Assembly (NCBI RefSeq): GCF_004125265.1
Contig: NZ_RDTE01000003.1
Span: 5,952,001 to 6,016,000, forward strand
Length of the DNA: 64,000 nt
Direction: 5' to 3'
From: Streptomyces lydicus
Lineage (GTDB): Bacteria; Actinomycetota; Actinomycetes; Streptomycetales; Streptomycetaceae
Under the pieces are notes generated by a model that made no database searches, was not told the DNA's origin, and was given only the letters and a program-made list of their open reading frames with translations. Shown one piece after another: positions 25,310-32,964 of this stretch; positions within the stretch are counted from its first letter, which is position 1, and each line of letters begins with the position of its first letter. The position numbers and the translations under genes were made by a program.

Positions 25310-26634
25310 GGGGTGACCTCGCAGATGTCGGCGCCGAGTGCGAGCAGCTTGGTGGGAAGGTCAGCGTGGCCTCGGCGGAGCTGTTCGAGGCCGCCGAGGG
25401 TCGTGACGCCGCTGGCGGTGAGGCCGGCGATGAGTAGGGCCGACCCGGTGCGGATGTCGGTGGCCTCCACTCCCGTGCCGATCAGCTGCTGTGGCCCGGT
25501 CAGGCGGCACTGGGTGGGGGAGGTCTGGTGGATGTCGGCACCGAGGCGAGCGAGCTGGGGGATCAGATTGCTGTGACGCCCGGGGTTGATCGCGTCGGCG
25601 AACAGATGGGTGCCGTGCATTCCCAGCGCCAGTGCCATCAGAGCGGGTTCGAAGTCGGCATCGAGCCCGCGGGGAGAGAGCGAGGCGATGGCTCGCAGGG
25701 GCTGGTGGGTGGGCCGAGTGCCCTCGGCACGCACGTGGAGGGCATCGTGCTGGGCGTCGACGGGAATGCCGAGCCAGCGCAATGCGGCCACCATCGGCGC
25801 CACGTCCTTGCTGCGTACGCCCTCGACGCGGCCGTTTCCGCGGGTGGCAGCGATGGCGCAGGCCAAGGTGCCTGCTTCCACCTTGTCTCCGGGGACTTCC
25901 CAGGCCACCGGCTCCTGTGCTGCGGAGGCGGGCGGAGTCAAGGAGAGAACGCGCTCGTCGGCCCGTGTCTCCCAACCGGCCACCTGGAGTGCTTGCAGGA
26001 CGCTGATGACCTCGGGCGAGAGGTTGGGCTGGCCCAGCCGCAGCGGTCGCCCGGCGATGACGGCGCGCAGAATGGCCGCGATGGTCGCGCCGCGGGAGCG
26101 GAACGGCAGCATCACCGACACCGAGCCGGTGCGGCTCTCACCGGCTTCGACGCTGTAGCCGTGGTTGTTCATGATCGTGCGGTCGCCGAACGCCTCGTAC
26201 ACCTTGAAGTGCTGCTCCATCCCGCGCTCACCGATCCGGCAGCCGCCCGGCCAGGGCAGCACGGCCCGCCCATGTACGGAGAGGAGGGCGGGAACGAGGT
26301 AGTACGAGGCACGGATACGGGCTGCCGTGTCGTGGAATTCCGGCGCGATGTGCATGCCGTCGCTCGGCAGGATCAGGACCGTGCTCGGCTTGCCGACCGG
26401 ATGGGTGATGCCGTGGCCGGCGTGCTGGAGCAGCATCAGCATGGCTTGAACGTCGTCGTTGGCCGGGACGTTACCCAGCTGGATGGGGCGGCGCAGGGTG
26501 GCTGCTGTCGCGAGGAGCGGCAGGGCGGCGTTCTTGGAACCGTCGACCGTCACGGACCCGGAAAGCGGCGGTCCGGGACGGATGGCGATCACCTCGGAGG
26601 TAATGGCGGGTGTCCGGGCGGTTGTCACAGTCAT
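25306..26634 (-). CDS. MurA-like enolpyruvyltransferase
   Basis: A 442-residue EPSP-synthase-fold protein. GSKNAALPLL (32-41) carries the MurA Lys/Asn pair, PGGCRIG (129-135) carries the reactive cysteine (C132, equal to E. coli Cys115), and TDIRTGSAL (392-400) keeps the Arg that contacts PEP. In the loop that holds the catalytic Asp305 of MurA (TDMQAQF) it has RGLDADF (322-328), so by eye the Asp is displaced or replaced. It is therefore probably a paralog that moves an enolpyruvyl group from PEP to a different acceptor, as enolpyruvyltransferases of nucleoside antibiotics do (analogy). ATG 26634 overlaps the upstream TGA; a GTG at 26628 has better spacing from GAGGAG. Confidence 0.88.
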   Translation of the reverse strand: MTVTTARTPAITSEVIAIRPGPPLSGSVTVDGSKNAALPLLATAATLRRPIQLGNVPANDDVQAMLMLLQHAGHGITHPVGKPSTVLILPSDGMHIAPEFHDTAARIRASYYLVPALLSVHGRAVLPWPGGCRIGERGMEQHFKVYEAFGDRTIMNNHGYSVEAGESRTGSVSVMLPFRSRGATIAAILRAVIAGRPLRLGQPNLSPEVISVLQALQVAGWETRADERVLSLTPPASAAQEPVAWEVPGDKVEAGTLACAIAATRGNGRVEGVRSKDVAPMVAALRWLGIPVDAQHDALHVRAEGTRPTHQPLRAIASLSPRGLDADFEPALMALALGMHGTHLFADAINPGRHSNLIPQLARLGADIHQTSPTQCRLTGPQQLIGTGVEATDIRTGSALLIAGLTASGVTTLGGLEQLRRGHADLPTKLLALGADICEVTP

Positions 26635-27068
26635 CTCCTCGAAAAGCGAACCTGCAGTGGGATGTGGGGACTTGCAGCGGCATGCAGGCGGACCTCGGCC
26701 CAGCACCGCTTGCCAGTCGCGGTCAGCTCGACGCCGTACCGGTCGGCCAGGGCAGCGATGAGGAACAGGCCCCGGCCGTGCTCGTCGTTCTCGCCGGGCG
26801 ATCGGGGCCGGGGAAGGCTGCGGCTGCTGTCGCTGACCTCGACCCTTACGGCGTTGCCATCGCAGCCGCCGAACAAGGTGATTGCGCCCCGACCTGCGTA
26901 CTGCACGGCATTTGAGAGCAGTTCGCCGGCGATCAGCTCGGCGGTGTGCAGTGCGTTGCTGTGGGCCGGCAGGCGCCAGTCACGCATCTCGGTGGCGAAC
27001 TGCCGTCGCGCCGACGCCGCAGCTGCCGGGGTGTCGGAGACTGACAAGCGGATGTCGTGCACTTCCAT
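26631..27068 (-). CDS. RsbW-like ATP-binding protein, first gene of the cargo operon
   Basis: A 145-residue GHKL-type ATPase with the N-box ELLSNAVQY near residue 50, a G1 region VSDSSRSLPRP and HGRGLFLI near 100. ATG 27068 is preceded by AGGAGG at six bases and is preferred to an earlier in-frame ATG. Its TGA overlaps the MurA-like start. It is the promoter-proximal gene of a six-gene coupled operon and faces the HTH-TPR regulator gene across a 166-base divergent promoter. Regulatory ATPases of this class often sit in Streptomyces cargo clusters; its target is unknown. Confidence 0.85.
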   Translation of the reverse strand: MEVHDIRLSVSDTPAAAASARRQFATEMRDWRLPAHSNALHTAELIAGELLSNAVQYAGRGAITLFGGCDGNAVRVEVSDSSRSLPRPRSPGENDEHGRGLFLIAALADRYGVELTATGKRCWAEVRLHAAASPHIPLQVRFSRR

Positions 27069-27143
27069 GAGGGCCTCCTGGAGGGGTGCGGCTGGACCAG
27101 GCAACCGCTCCAGAACAGGTCGAAACCAGTCCGTGTGCCGACG

Positions 27144-27169
27144 CTGCATCACTTATGCAGGAGCTGCAT
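27144..27169. promoter_or_regulatory. CTGCAT palindrome/direct repeat in the divergent promoter
   Basis: CTGCAT-CACTT-ATGCAG (27144-27160) is a perfect inverted repeat, and a second CTGCAT follows at 27164-27169 in direct orientation, 20 bases from the first. It lies in the 166-base region between the leftward cargo operon (27068) and the rightward HTH-TPR regulator gene (27235), so it could be the regulator's operator controlling both. No confident -10/-35 was picked. Confidence 0.55.
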
Positions 27170-27234
27170 CACGGCCAATTAGCTCTCCCTTACGCTCGGT
27201 TGAGCAGGCAGAATCGGCGACGGCGGGAGGAGCC

Positions 27235-28515
27235 GTGGCACAGATGGCCGAAACGCAGAGCGAGGCGAGACGGATCGGCGAAGTGATCCGTCAGGCACGC
27301 GTGTTACAGCGGCGCTCGCAGAAGAACGTCGCCACCGCACTGGGGTATCACCAGTCCAAGGTGAGCCGCTTGGAGGCGGGATGGGGTGTCCAGGACGTCC
27401 GCATGCTGCGTGAGGTCGCGCGGGTGCTGGACATCCCGCTGCACCGCATTGGTCTCGCTGCTGCTCCGGATACCAGCCCCTCCGACCCAGAGACAACCGA
27501 GGACATGCATCGCCGTAACTTCCTCGCCGCGGGCATCGCGCTCGTCACCCCCGCCGTGCCTGCCGCCGCCCACCAGGATCTGGTCCAGTCCCTTCTCCCT
27601 GGCCCGAGCCCCGTGGCGGCACGTCCGGTACCGGACCTGCCGGAGATACGTGATCACGTCACAGCCGCGCGCCGCCTCTTCTGCACCTGCCAGTACACGG
27701 AACTGGAGCGCACGCTGCCCGGACTGATCGGGCAGCTCCGGCAAGCCATCAGCGATGCCCCGGGCTCGGCCGACCTGTCCGGACTGCTGGCCACGACCTA
27801 TCAGACCTCGGCGAGCCTGCTGCTCAAGCTGAGCGATCACGGCAACGCATGGCTCGCCGTCGGCAGGGCCATGGCCGAGGCCGAGCGCTCCGGGGATCCG
27901 GTGGTGCTCGCGTCCAGCGTCCGGGTACATGCCCACGCCCTCGCCCGTGATGGCCACACCACCCAGGCCGTCACACTCGTCCGCCACACCGCCGACCAGC
28001 TCACGGGCGCGTACGATCAACGATCCCCGAAATACCTCGCCGCGCTCGGCCTGCTGCTCCTGCGCGGCGTCACCGCCGCCAGCACCGGCGCCGACCGCTC
28101 CGCCACACAGGACTTCCTCACCGAGGCGAAGGAAGTCGCCCGTTACGTCGCGCTCGACCGCCCCGACGCCTGGGCCAACTTCAGCCCGACCAACGTTGCC
28201 CTGCACGGCGTCAGCGCGGCCGTCGCCTTCGGCGACGCAGGAATCGCGCTGCAGACCGCCCGACCCCTCATGCGACGCCACATCCCCGTGCCTGAGCGCC
28301 GCGCTGCCCTGTGGGTCGAATCCGCCCGCGCCTACAGCCAGCAGGGCCGCCTCGCCGACGGCTACCAGGCACTACGCATCGCCGAGAGCTGCGCGGCCCA
28401 GGACATCCGCCGCCCGGCCGTCCGGGAGCTGGTCGCCGACATGGCCGCCCGCGACCACCGTCGTACCCTGCCGGAACTGCACTACTTCAGCCGTCGACTG
28501 GGAGTCCCCGCGTGA
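27235..28515 (+). CDS. HTH (XRE) regulator with TPR-like C-terminal domain
   Basis: A 426-residue regulator. A classical XRE helix-turn-helix occupies about residues 12-65 (IGEVIRQARVLQRRSQKNVA, then YHQSKVSRLEAG). A short twin-basic, signal-like stretch (RRNFLAAGIAL near 88) and a helical TPR-like domain of about 300 residues follow. The frame is open far upstream, but GTG 27235 has GGAGG four bases before it, and ATG 27244 is three codons later. Its TGA overlaps the GTG of the flavoprotein gene. Divergent from the cargo operon, it is the obvious candidate regulator. Streptomyces proteins of this layout often respond to small molecules or peptides (family inference). Confidence 0.85.
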   Translation: MAQMAETQSEARRIGEVIRQARVLQRRSQKNVATALGYHQSKVSRLEAGWGVQDVRMLREVARVLDIPLHRIGLAAAPDTSPSDPETTEDMHRRNFLAAGIALVTPAVPAAAHQDLVQSLLPGPSPVAARPVPDLPEIRDHVTAARRLFCTCQYTELERTLPGLIGQLRQAISDAPGSADLSGLLATTYQTSASLLLKLSDHGNAWLAVGRAMAEAERSGDPVVLASSVRVHAHALARDGHTTQAVTLVRHTADQLTGAYDQRSPKYLAALGLLLLRGVTAASTGADRSATQDFLTEAKEVARYVALDRPDAWANFSPTNVALHGVSAAVAFGDAGIALQTARPLMRRHIPVPERRAALWVESARAYSQQGRLADGYQALRIAESCAAQDIRRPAVRELVADMAARDHRRTLPELHYFSRRLGVPA

Positions 28516-29069
28516 GCGAACAGCCTGACCAGCAGACCAAGAAGCCGTTCCTGTACGTCGTCGTGTGCGCGTCCGGAATCGCCGGCGACGTCGGCAAGCT
28601 GATCACGGCGGCGCAGGAGGCGAACTGGGATGTCGGTGTCATCGCCACCCCACAGGGCCTCGGCTTCATAGACACGACGGCGATCGAAGCGCAGACCGGC
28701 TATCCCATCCGCTCGGCCTGGCGCTCACCCGGCGACCCCCGGCCCCTGCCGCCCGCCGACGCCATCGCGGTCGCGCCGGCCACCTTCAACACCATCAACA
28801 AGTGGGCGGCCGGGATCTCCGACACCCTCGCGGTGGGCATCCTGTGCGAGGCGTACGGCCTCGGCATCCCCACCGCCGTGCTCCCGTACCTGAACACGGC
28901 CCAGGCCGCCCACCCCGCGTACCGGCAGAGCTTGGACCGGTTGCGCGCGATGGGCGTCTTGATCGGCTCGTACGATCCCCACCGTCCGAAGGCCGGTGGC
29001 GGAGCGGACCGTTTCCACTGGGAGGAGGCGTTGGAGCTGCTCGCTCCGGAGGTGCCGGGGCGAGCGTGA
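28512..29069 (+). CDS. Flavoprotein (HFCD / PPC decarboxylase-like family)
   Basis: A 185-residue flavodoxin-like Rossmann protein. VVVCASGIAGD near the N-terminus is the FMN phosphate loop, and ADAIAVAPATFNTINKWAAGI (about 84-104, here broken for length) contains the family's APATFNTINK motif, which is N-x2-K-like and present in PPC decarboxylase, epidermin decarboxylase EpiD and UbiX-like proteins. The His typical of decarboxylases is not obvious, so the reaction is uncertain. The GTG start overlaps the regulator's TGA (GTGA), so the two are co-translated. It may be a redox or decarboxylation enzyme for the divergent operon's product, or a sensor partner of the regulator. Confidence 0.85.
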   Translation: MSEQPDQQTKKPFLYVVVCASGIAGDVGKLITAAQEANWDVGVIATPQGLGFIDTTAIEAQTGYPIRSAWRSPGDPRPLPPADAIAVAPATFNTINKWAAGISDTLAVGILCEAYGLGIPTAVLPYLNTAQAAHPAYRQSLDRLRAMGVLIGSYDPHRPKAGGGADRFHWEEALELLAPEVPGRA

Positions 29070-30779
29070 TCACCGTCGCCGGAGTCGGTTCGCTTCCTGG
29101 TGGGCGGCGGCAGCGGCAGGGACAGCAGGGGCGGGTTCGGTACGAGGACGCCGCGACCTGGGCACCGACACGGGTTGGGTGACGTAGCCGAGGTGCTGCA
29201 ACCGCCAGACCAGGACTTCGCTGATTGACTCGGCGCTGTCCAGTTCCCGTTGTGCAGCGGCCTTGGCCAGCAGGGCGGCGGTGTCGTGGCCGACGCGTTC
29301 GGCCTGGTCGAGCACGGCGGCCAGTGCGTCCCAGCCAGGCTCGGCTCGGAGGCGCTCTGCGAGGTGGGGGAGGGCCGTGCGGACCGTGGCGGCGTGCTGT
29401 CGCCGGGACTGTGCAGGCAGGTGTTGGCCGTAGGCGCGCATGGCGGCCAGCGGGCTGGCGGCGGTTGCCTGGTAGGCGGCGCGCAGGTGGGTTGCCGCCT
29501 GCTGGGAGGCTTCGGCCTGCTGGGCGTGGCCGCGGGCTGCGTGCCAGCGGGCGGCCGCGATGACGGTCAGGATCATGAGGTCGAGGACCATGGCGGTGGC
29601 GGCGCCGTCCTGTCCGCGGCCGAGAGCGGACCCGGAATGGACGATCTGGTGAGCCGCGCGGCGCAGGGCGTACATCTCCTCCTTCTCGGCGCGGATGTGC
29701 GAGCGAGTGGCCCGCTCGAAGTGCACTGCAGCCGCCCGCAGTTCGGCCTGCGTGGGACCGAATGAGGTCTGGGCGAGCGCATCGAGGGCCTCGCCGACCC
29801 CGATCAGCTGAGCAGCTGCCGCACCGTCGTCGCCGGCTGTGAGGGACGTCAGGGCCGAGTCGGTGGCCTCGGCGGCGAAGTGGCGGGCACGGACCGGTGC
29901 GGAGGCGCCGCTGAGTTCCAGGACCGCGGGCGGCTCGGGCACGTCCGTGGTGGCTGTGAACCGCTCGCGGATCCGGGGCAGGGAAAGGTCCGGTGCGAGC
30001 TTGGAGCCGGAGAACCAGATGGGCTCGCCCGCCTTGTTGCGGTCGCCGACCTTGGCGACCGAGTAGCCGAGCACATCGCCGGAGGGAGCGATGCGCTTCT
30101 TGACGCGGACGCCTTCGGCGGCGAGCCGGTCGAAGAACTCGTCCTCGTCGGCGGCACCGGACAGGGCACGGTGGACGTGTTCGCGCAGCAGCTCGCGCGA
30201 GGCGGCGTCCTGGCCGAGGCGTTCGGCCTTGCGGCGTTCGGCGCTGGTGGGGCGCTTGGCCGCAGTGCCATCACCTTCCTTGAGCCGGCGGAGTCCGAAC
30301 TCCGTCTCGATCTTGCGGCATTCGGCTTGGGCTCGGGTGCCGTCCTTGTGGTGGCGGGGACGGGTGCGGTCGGCGCGGACGAGGGTGGCGACGATGTGGA
30401 TGTGGTCGGGGGCGTGGCGGACGGCGATCCAGCGGCAGGCTTGGTCGTCGCCCTCGGGGGCGATGCCGGTGGCGTTCAGCACGCGGCGAGCGACCGTGGC
30501 CCATTCCTCGTCGGACAGGGCCCGGTCGCCGGGGGCGGTGCGGACGGGGCAGTGCCACACATGCTTCTTGGGTGCCTTGTCGCCGAGGGCGTCGACCCAC
30601 AGGTCGAGGTCGGCGGCCAGCTCGCCGAAGGTGGCGTTCGGGTCGCGGCCGGGGTCGGGCAGGTGGGGGTCGTAGGCGGCGACGAGGTGCGGGTCGACGT
30701 GGGCTTCGATGTCGCTGGTTCGGTAGAGGTAGTGGAGCAGGCCGATGGTGTGGCTGCCGCGGGAGACGTCGGGGACCAA
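29070..30779 (-). CDS. Relaxase (MobA/VirD2-like)
   Basis: A 569-residue DNA-nicking relaxase for conjugative mobilization. The N-terminal 150 residues carry the relaxase signature: an early SRGSHTIGLLHYLY, DPHLVAAYD, and the three-histidine metal motif H122-x3-H126-x-H128 (HAPDHIHIV). The rest is helical and may contact DNA or a coupling protein. Start is a TTG at 30779, six bases behind the MobC-like stop; the first residues match those usual in actinomycete relaxases. Its stop abuts that of the convergent flavoprotein gene with no base between. A relaxase without visible type IV secretion genes marks the element as mobilizable rather than self-transmissible. Confidence 0.9.
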   Translation of the reverse strand: MVPDVSRGSHTIGLLHYLYRTSDIEAHVDPHLVAAYDPHLPDPGRDPNATFGELAADLDLWVDALGDKAPKKHVWHCPVRTAPGDRALSDEEWATVARRVLNATGIAPEGDDQACRWIAVRHAPDHIHIVATLVRADRTRPRHHKDGTRAQAECRKIETEFGLRRLKEGDGTAAKRPTSAERRKAERLGQDAASRELLREHVHRALSGAADEDEFFDRLAAEGVRVKKRIAPSGDVLGYSVAKVGDRNKAGEPIWFSGSKLAPDLSLPRIRERFTATTDVPEPPAVLELSGASAPVRARHFAAEATDSALTSLTAGDDGAAAAQLIGVGEALDALAQTSFGPTQAELRAAAVHFERATRSHIRAEKEEMYALRRAAHQIVHSGSALGRGQDGAATAMVLDLMILTVIAAARWHAARGHAQQAEASQQAATHLRAAYQATAASPLAAMRAYGQHLPAQSRRQHAATVRTALPHLAERLRAEPGWDALAAVLDQAERVGHDTAALLAKAAAQRELDSAESISEVLVWRLQHLGYVTQPVSVPRSRRPRTEPAPAVPAAAAAHQEANRLRRR

Positions 30780-30784
30780 GGCGT

Positions 30785-31351
30785 TCAGCTCACCAGCTTC
30801 CGTGCGGCCGTACGGACCTCGGTGGCGGCGTCGGCGACGGCACCGGCGGCGCGGTCGATGTGGAGGGCGTCGCCACCGGAGTTGAGGACCTTGGCGATCT
30901 GGTTCAGGTTGTTGCCGGCACGCACCAGCTGGATGCGGGCGGCTTCCAAGCGATCGAGGGCATCGTCCTGGTCACGATGGGGGCGGCCGTGCAATTCGGC
31001 GTGGACGGCCTGGGCGATGAAGCGGGCCTTGGAGACGCCCTTGGCGTCAGCGGCCTTCTGGATGTTGGCGGCTTCGACGGTGCTGGCGCGGAAGGTCTGG
31101 CGCTCGGAACGCTGCTTGGGCTGGCGGGAGCGGCGCCGGCCCTGCTTGGCCCTCTGCTCGTGGCCGCCCTCGGCCACGGGCTGCTGGTCCTGCGCCCCCT
31201 GGCGCGGGGCCTCCTCCGCCACCCCCGGGGCGGAGGCAAGCGCACTGGACCGGCCCTTGGACGGTCCAGTGCTACAGCTTGCTCCGCCTGGGGCTGACGT
31301 GGCGGCTTCCGTGTTGGGACCGGTGGGACCTTCGGGGTGCGACTGGTGCAT
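30785..31351 (-). CDS. MobC-like relaxosome accessory protein
   Basis: A 188-residue protein with a disordered, Gln/Arg/Ala-rich first half and a C-terminal domain. FRASTVEAANIQKAADAKG (about 87-105) is a ribbon-helix-helix-like segment and AGNNLNQIAKVLNSGGD (about 143-159) is the conserved MobC motif. Such proteins bind oriT and help the relaxase nick. It lies six bases upstream of the relaxase gene, and its promoter would lie within or beside the palindrome array at 31479-31827. ATG 31351 is used; the ribosome-binding site is weak, so a start further inside is possible. Confidence 0.85.
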   Translation of the reverse strand: MHQSHPEGPTGPNTEAATSAPGGASCSTGPSKGRSSALASAPGVAEEAPRQGAQDQQPVAEGGHEQRAKQGRRRSRQPKQRSERQTFRASTVEAANIQKAADAKGVSKARFIAQAVHAELHGRPHRDQDDALDRLEAARIQLVRAGNNLNQIAKVLNSGGDALHIDRAAGAVADAATEVRTAARKLVS

Positions 31352-31925
31352 GAGGACTTTCTGGGGCGTTGGGGCGAGTGGGGATTCGGACTATGAGTGC
31401 ACGGCGGTTGTGCGCCGGCGCGCTCGTCCCGCTTGGGGAAGGGCACGGTCGCCTTCTGGGTGGGGCGGCGATGAGGAAGGGGACCGATCCCCACAACTCA
31501 TTGCGTTTGGGGACCAGAGCTTCTGGCGTTTGGTTCCGCGTCCCGCGAGGACGCGAAGCGGCGGTGCCGCGACGGCCCCCGTCCCCGGTGCGTGTCTCCG
31601 GCTCCTGGTTTCGGGGACCAGGCTCGGGGCCGCGCGAGCGGTGACCTGGGCCTTTTGTTGGGACCGGTCCCCGAATCTGCTGTGTCCGATGGGGACCGAT
31701 CCCCGAAGCGTCTGGGGACCGGTCCCAACTTTCGACCGGGACCGGTCCCCGGTTCTTGGCGGGACCGGTCCCCGACGGAGTGTTAGGGGGACCGTCCCCG
31801 GCGGGGACCGCAAGCGGGACCAGTCCCCTGGTAAGTCCCGGCTCGTCCCCTGAGTCGGTGGTGCACGGTCCCGAACCATCTATGGCTTTCGGTCCCTTGT
31901 GCGGTGGGGACTGTCTCCGGGACGG
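31352..31925. other. Non-coding replication/transfer control region
   Basis: These 574 bases lie between the MobC-like gene and the DnaC-like gene. No frame shows coding bias. The region is dominated by GGGACC-N-GGTCCC palindromes (separate entry). It is the best candidate for the element's replication origin or oriT. Confidence 0.6.
31479..31827. repeat. Array of GGGACCGGTCCC palindromes (iterons or oriT/operator array)
   Basis: Exact GGGACCGGTCCC occurs at 31660-31671, 31715-31726, 31738-31749 and 31761-31772. Near copies are at 31479-31492 and 31691-31704 (GGGGACCGATCCCC), 31787-31799 and 31816-31827 (GGGACCAGTCCC). Half sites GGGGACC extend out to about 31880. Spacings of 23 bases between the starts of the last three exact copies are about two helical turns. 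Directed palindromes next to rep and mob genes are typical of iteron origins or repressor arrays. Confidence 0.85.
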
Positions 31926-32624
31926 TCAGTTTTGTGACCGGCGCCTGCGGTCGGGACCGTTGAGGACGACGCGTTCGGTCATCTCGGCGAGGCGGGAGGC
32001 GATGCGGTCTCCGAGGGCGGTGCGGAGGGCGTCGGTGGGGAGATTGGTGGTGATGAGGGTGGGGCGCAGATGCTCGTACCGGTGGTTGATGAGCCGGTAG
32101 GTGAGCTCCTCGGTCCACTCGCTGTTCTTGGCCGCGCCGAGGTCGTCCAGGAGCAGCAACGGGCAGCGGACGAGGGTCTGCAGGTCGCGTTCGGCGTCGT
32201 GGCCGGAGCGAGGGCGCAGGCGGGCGTACAGGTCGGCGGCGGTGACGGCCTCCCAGCGCAGCCGGACTCCGGCGGTGAGCAGGGTGCGGATGGCGCCGTA
32301 TGCCTGGTGGGTCTTGCCGGTTCCGGTGGGGCCGGCGATCAGCAGGGAGGGGCCTTCGGCGATGCCCGGTGCGCGGCTGGGGCCGGGGCGTCCGGCGGCG
32401 GCGATCGCCTTGGTCCAGGCGGTGACCTGCTGGTGGTCGCTCAGCGCGTGCCGGTATCGGGCGGGGATGCGGGCATCGGCCAGCTCCAGGGCGGTGACCG
32501 GTTCGCTCGGGGGCTCTTGCGTGGTGGCGGCGTCAGGGTCGATGCCGCGTGCGGTGAGGATGGCACCGAGCCGCTCGGCGAGCGGGCGGAGGCGGTCCGG
32601 TGCGTGGGTGAGGGTGGTGGTCAC
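31926..32624 (-). CDS. DnaC/IstB-like AAA+ ATPase (helicase loader)
   Basis: A 232-residue ATPase with Walker A GPTGTGKT at 98-105, Walker B LLLLDDLGA near 156-164, sensor-1-like TLITTNLPTD and an arginine-finger-like DRIASRLAEM. This is the pattern of DnaC/IstB-type helicase loaders encoded by phages and mobile elements. It acts in the cytosol at a replication origin. The GTG start overlaps the TGA of the upstream replication gene fragment (GTGA), so the two were one operon before the insertion sequence split the upstream gene; its expression may now depend on a new promoter. The palindrome array lies directly downstream. Confidence 0.88.
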   Translation of the reverse strand: MTTTLTHAPDRLRPLAERLGAILTARGIDPDAATTQEPPSEPVTALELADARIPARYRHALSDHQQVTAWTKAIAAAGRPGPSRAPGIAEGPSLLIAGPTGTGKTHQAYGAIRTLLTAGVRLRWEAVTAADLYARLRPRSGHDAERDLQTLVRCPLLLLDDLGAAKNSEWTEELTYRLINHRYEHLRPTLITTNLPTDALRTALGDRIASRLAEMTERVVLNGPDRRRRSQN

Positions 32625-32962
32625 AGTTCACCCCCGTAGGCGGCGGCGACGTCGGTTGGATTCGTCCACGACCGGTGGGCGGTCTCAGATGCGGCCTGGG
32701 CGGCGTTCATGGCCTCGTGGACGAAGCTGGGCAGGGTGCTGGGGTGCATGGCCTTGGCCCGGTGACGGTCAAGACCGGCACGTATGTGGTCGGGGGCTAT
32801 GCCCTCGCCGAGGAGTTTTTTGACTTCGCTGCCGAGGTGTCCGAGCACGCCCGCAGGCGGTCGGTGGCTGCAGGCGGCCGCGTACTCGCCTATGAGGTCC
32901 TTCGCCGAGACGGTCTGGGGTGCGGGTGCGGGGGCGCTCGCGCCCCCCAACGGGGTAGATCC
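32621..32962 (-). pseudogene. 3' part of replisome-organizer-like gene interrupted by IS630 element
   Basis: About 113 codons of the C-terminal part remain. They have a Pro/Ala linker, then TVSAKDLIGEYAAACSHRPP and a helical segment (KLLGEGIAPDHIRAGLDRHR), like the C-terminal DnaB/DnaC-interacting region of phage replication proteins. It ends in GTGA overlapping the DnaC-like gene. It is continuous in frame with the fragment at 34088-34720 if the insertion sequence and one TA are removed (…GAT CTA GGA TCT ACC…). It has no start of its own with a ribosome-binding site, so it is probably silent. Confidence 0.75.
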
Positions 32963-32964
32963 TA

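Noticed and set aside
25528..27234. Large N-terminal extension of the HTH-TPR regulator frame
   Set aside because: It is antisense to the MurA-like and ATP-binding genes and has no domain; GTG 27235 with GGAGG is the supported start.
31479..31880. CRISPR-like array
   Set aside because: Units are 12-14-base palindromes with short, irregular spacing, which fits iterons or operators and not CRISPR.
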